Of a DNA stretch of 64,000 nucleotides, positions 61,531-64,000 are shown piece by piece. Within the stretch, counting starts at the first letter, position 1, and each line of letters starts with the position of its first letter. The notes beneath the pieces are model-generated. The model worked only from the letters and a program-made list of their open reading frames with translations, was not told the DNA's origin and ran no database searches. Source of the DNA: Entamoeba invadens IP1 (taxonomy: Eukaryota > Evosea > Mastigamoebida > Endamoebidae). Position numbers and translations under genes: made by a program. The stretch is taken from NCBI RefSeq assembly GCF_000330505.1, contig NW_004440113.1:41592-105591 (forward strand). Direction: 5' to 3'.

Positions 61531-62532
61531 TCAATTGACGAAATGCCCATCAGCTATTCTTCTCTCCAAGATTTTAGTTTGGTTCAGTCGACCACGTTGG
61601 TCATGGAAGACCATGTAATCTCCGTAATGCGTTCCAGTGTTTCCGCCCCACTTTTCTGGTGTCACAAAATAGAGTTTGTTGTTAGTAGTAGTGTAGTATT
61701 TGTATAGAAAATGGCCGAAGCCGGGGTCTTCCAGTGAGCTTGGAGCAATAGTATAATAGTTTTCCCAAGACGCAATGAAGTCGATGATATCACTCGACCA
61801 TATAGAAAGATATCCGGCTGGGAAGAAGAAGTACTTTTTGATGTTAATAGCGAGTGGGTCGTAGTATTTGTTCTTTACATTTTTGTTAGGGCGGTGTCTT
61901 ACAAACTCTCCGACGACGGTGTTCTTCTTAGGGAGACTGACTAAGAGATCGGCAAGGGTGTCCACTGTCACAATGATTTCGTCGTCGACTCTGGAGTAAA
62001 ACAGATAGTCTGGGAAGAGTGTTTTTGCTAATATATAAGCGTTGACATTCTTCTGTTGTAGTGTGAACCAGTGCTCTTTCAAATTTGGCATTTCAATGTA
62101 ATACAAGTCGTGATATGTGTTATTCAGACTCGAGACTATTCCAGTCATATTCTTCTTCTCGACTGTTTCCCTCACTAACACAAAGATGCACTTCATCCCA
62201 AATTCGTTTTGGTACTGGGGATTACACCATGTCTGTCGTGTTTTCTCCACGTGATGTAACTTACTAGGAATGGTGTGTATGATAGCCAAAAAGAGTTTAT
62301 CGGGGTAGAACGTGTTCTTATAGTGTTGAGGTATGCCAAGACTTTCGTTCAAGTCGGCGTACGAGTAAACGTCCACTTCATCGGGGTAGTCCTCGTCAAC
62401 ACTAAATTTGTCGCCATAGAAACTATTGACGTATTGCCGTTGATCATTTGTGATATACTTCCCCAACACACACAAGAAACTCAATAACACAAGAATAGCC
62501 ACGTCCCTTGCTCTTTTCATTGTGTGTTGCAT
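61531..62532 (-). CDS. GT31-type beta-1,3-glycosyltransferase, ER/Golgi
   Basis: 333 residues with an N-terminal signal-anchor (VAILVLLSFLCVLG, residues 12-25) and a luminal catalytic domain. The GT31 order is visible: KTRQTWCNP (family 'R-x-x-W'), IFVLVRETVEKK, YYIEMPNLKEHW, then YSRVDDEIIV (the metal-binding DDE in place of D-x-D). FFFPAGYLSIWSSDIIDFI (family 'Y-x-x-G-x-Y-x-x-S') and LEDPGFGHFLYK (family 'EDV-x-x-G') follow. N-glycosylation sites are present. It probably adds beta-1,3-linked galactose or GlcNAc to a surface glycan. A TATA-like GATTTAAAG lies about 20 nt before the first ATG, which would suit a start a little downstream (MKRARD). Confidence 0.85.
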   Translation of the reverse strand: MQHTMKRARDVAILVLLSFLCVLGKYITNDQRQYVNSFYGDKFSVDEDYPDEVDVYSYADLNESLGIPQHYKNTFYPDKLFLAIIHTIPSKLHHVEKTRQTWCNPQYQNEFGMKCIFVLVRETVEKKNMTGIVSSLNNTYHDLYYIEMPNLKEHWFTLQQKNVNAYILAKTLFPDYLFYSRVDDEIIVTVDTLADLLVSLPKKNTVVGEFVRHRPNKNVKNKYYDPLAINIKKYFFFPAGYLSIWSSDIIDFIASWENYYTIAPSSLEDPGFGHFLYKYYTTTNNKLYFVTPEKWGGNTGTHYGDYMVFHDQRGRLNQTKILERRIADGHFVN

Positions 62533-62860
62533 TGTTCAAGTTGTCTCTTTAAATCTACCTTGTTGACTTTACTCATCATTTCCTTCTCTTTTATTAGTCT
62601 CTTTATAAATCACTGTATTACAATTAATTAACTATAATACAGTGATTATTATAATATTATAATTATATTATAATAGTATTTGATAAACAAACTAGAGTTA
62701 TGGTAAAAATAACTAATTAATTTTTTAGAATCAGTTTTTTCCAGAAAACTCGTCTTAATTTGTGAAACCCTTGTTTTTGGGAGAAAACAGTTCGACATTT
62801 TAAGTCGACGTCCTCAAACTTGCACAAGGGTTTAAAGAACTTGAAAATGCGCGCAATAGA
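62533..62860. other. Divergent promoter spacer
   Basis: About 330 bases between two divergent genes. It holds a TATA/GAAC pair (GGTTTAAAGAACTTG at 62829-62843) about 20-30 nt before the kinase start. Confidence 0.55.
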
Positions 62861-63985
62861 ATGGACCCCCATTACGACTCGGACTCTGACTCGTTGAGTG
62901 ATATGGATGAGGAGGACGACGTCGAGGACGTCAGTGACTATCGGTATGGTGGGTATCACCAAGTGCGGTTGAATGAAGTCTTCAATAAGAAGTATGTAGT
63001 GAAAGAGAAGTTGGGGTGGGGGCATTTTTCGACGGTGTGGCTGGTAGAATACACCGATCAAGTGACTGGGGCGACGTGCAATGGAGCGATGAAAGTCGTG
63101 AGATCAGCACAGAAGTACACTGAGACTGCCAAAGACGAGATCGAGATCTTAAGGAAGATTTCCGTGAACGATCCGAATATGAGATATTACTGTTTACATC
63201 TAATCGACTCTTTTCAACACCGGGGATTGAATGGAATTCATATGTGTATAGTTACACAAGTTGGTGGGTCGAATTTATTATCACTCATTCGACTATATCA
63301 CTACAGGGGAATCCCTTTGGACATCACTAAAGAGATTTCTAAACAAGTGTTAATAGCTTTGAACTACTTACACACCGTCTGCGGTCTTATTCACACCGAC
63401 TTGAAACCAGAGAACGTCCTCTTGAACTTCATCATCGATATCAATCACGTGAAGAAAAGATCAATGGTCCCCCCAGCACAGAACATTCAAGTGATGCTTG
63501 CTGACTTCGGTAATGCTAATTGGGTCAATGAACGATTCACTAATGACATCCAAACGCGACAATATAGATGCCCAGAAGTCATGTTGGGATTACACTGGGG
63601 ATGTCCCGCTGATATCTGGTCACACGCGTGCGTCATATTCGAATTGCTGACGGGAGACTTCTTGTTCTCTCCAAAACAGACAATGCAATACAGTAAAGTC
63701 GAAGATCACTTTGCGTTGTTCATCGAGTTACTCGGACCACTCCCGAAAGAAATGATTGACAAAAGTCCTGTAAAGAGAAAATACTTCACGTCCGATTATG
63801 TACTGAAAAAGATCCCAAACACACACCTCAAATTCTGGGCACTCAATATGGTGTTGACAGAGAAATATAAATTCCCACAGACCGAGGCTACGAGAATCGC
63901 AGAATTGTTACTTCCTATGCTTAGATATAATGAAAATGAAAGAGCAACGGCGGCCCAATGCCTCGAAAATAAATGGTTTTTGTAA
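62861..63985 (+). CDS. SRPK-type SR-protein kinase
   Basis: 374 residues. An acidic N-terminus (DSDSDSLSDMDEEDDVED) precedes the kinase domain. Motifs are LGWGHFSTVWLVE (glycine loop; the 'WGHFSTVW' form is specific to SRPKs), MKVVRS (catalytic Lys), HTDLKPENVLL (catalytic loop with HTDLK rather than HRD, again SRPK-specific) and LADFGNANW, followed by TRQYRCPEV. In other organisms a spacer of 200 or more residues splits the kinase lobes; here only about 15 residues (about 190-205) separate them. SRPKs phosphorylate Arg-Ser-rich splicing factors in cytoplasm and nucleus. The stop codon is inside the window, so the gene is complete. Confidence 0.92.
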   Translation: MDPHYDSDSDSLSDMDEEDDVEDVSDYRYGGYHQVRLNEVFNKKYVVKEKLGWGHFSTVWLVEYTDQVTGATCNGAMKVVRSAQKYTETAKDEIEILRKISVNDPNMRYYCLHLIDSFQHRGLNGIHMCIVTQVGGSNLLSLIRLYHYRGIPLDITKEISKQVLIALNYLHTVCGLIHTDLKPENVLLNFIIDINHVKKRSMVPPAQNIQVMLADFGNANWVNERFTNDIQTRQYRCPEVMLGLHWGCPADIWSHACVIFELLTGDFLFSPKQTMQYSKVEDHFALFIELLGPLPKEMIDKSPVKRKYFTSDYVLKKIPNTHLKFWALNMVLTEKYKFPQTEATRIAELLLPMLRYNENERATAAQCLENKWFL

Positions 63986-64000
63986 GTGTCTATTTGTGTG

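Noticed and set aside
1..64000. tRNA, rRNA and CRISPR arrays
   Set aside because: I saw no tRNA-like T-loop/acceptor pattern, no rRNA-like conserved stretch and no regularly spaced repeats. Short AT repeats are simple-sequence DNA.

Overview
The window is a 64 kb piece of a very AT-rich, gene-dense protist genome, most likely Entamoeba (I infer E. invadens or a close relative). The reasons are short introns starting GTTTGT and ending in AG, very short 5' leaders with TATA-like GTATTTAAA/GTATATAAG and GAAC motifs about 30 nt upstream of start codons, short intergenic spacers, an archaeal/bacterial-type malate dehydrogenase, an LRR/F-box-like membrane protein and many class II DNA transposons. 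A run of 100 Ns at 17048-17147 is an assembly gap. I saw no rRNA, tRNA array or CRISPR array.

Layout. 1-1116 (-): the 5' part of a large signal-peptide protein that runs off the left edge. 1.1-17.0 kb: a transposon graveyard with almost no host genes. It holds a broken pogo/Tigger-like DDE transposase at 3.0-4.8 kb, a second one at 8.7-9.9 kb, a Tc1/mariner (IS630-type) remnant at 10.35-10.7 kb, and one structurally complete element at 13517-16869. That element has 55-bp perfect terminal inverted repeats, a TA at each end, a DDE_1 transposase with one frameshift, and an intact Ulp1-like cysteine protease gene. 17.1-64 kb: normal gene-rich chromosome with about 27 protein genes, interrupted by three small non-coding inverted-repeat elements (MITEs) at 28.3, 43.5 and 58.9 kb.

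Host genes in order: RasGAP; a three-exon coiled-coil, possibly nucleoporin-like protein; a small ORF; a Wntless-like seven-TM protein; a CxxC protein; an FHA protein; a TMEM164-like membrane protein; a secreted basic beta-strand-repeat protein; malate dehydrogenase; Nup93/Nic96 in four exons; an oxysterol-binding-related protein; an unknown with a possible ubiquitin-like fold; a charged coiled-coil protein; an LRR/F-box-like membrane protein; a DDX51/Dbp6-like RNA helicase; an RBBP6/Mpe1-like DWNN-RING protein; a Neo1/ATP9-like P4-ATPase; two diverged paralogues of unknown function; an eIF3f-like MPN protein; a small unknown; a secreted helical protein; an Hsp70/Hsp110-like protein; a nucleoplasmin-like protein with a Lys/Glu tail; a Ser/Pro-rich unknown; a GT31 glycosyltransferase; and an SRPK-type kinase.

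The genes do not form one pathway. They cover nuclear pore and RNA processing (Nup93, helicase, DWNN-RING, SRPK), lipid and vesicle membranes (P4-ATPase, ORP, TMEM164, Wntless-like), secretion and glycosylation (GT31, three signal-peptide proteins), signalling (RasGAP) and carbon metabolism (MDH). Seven introns were placed by reading-frame continuity.
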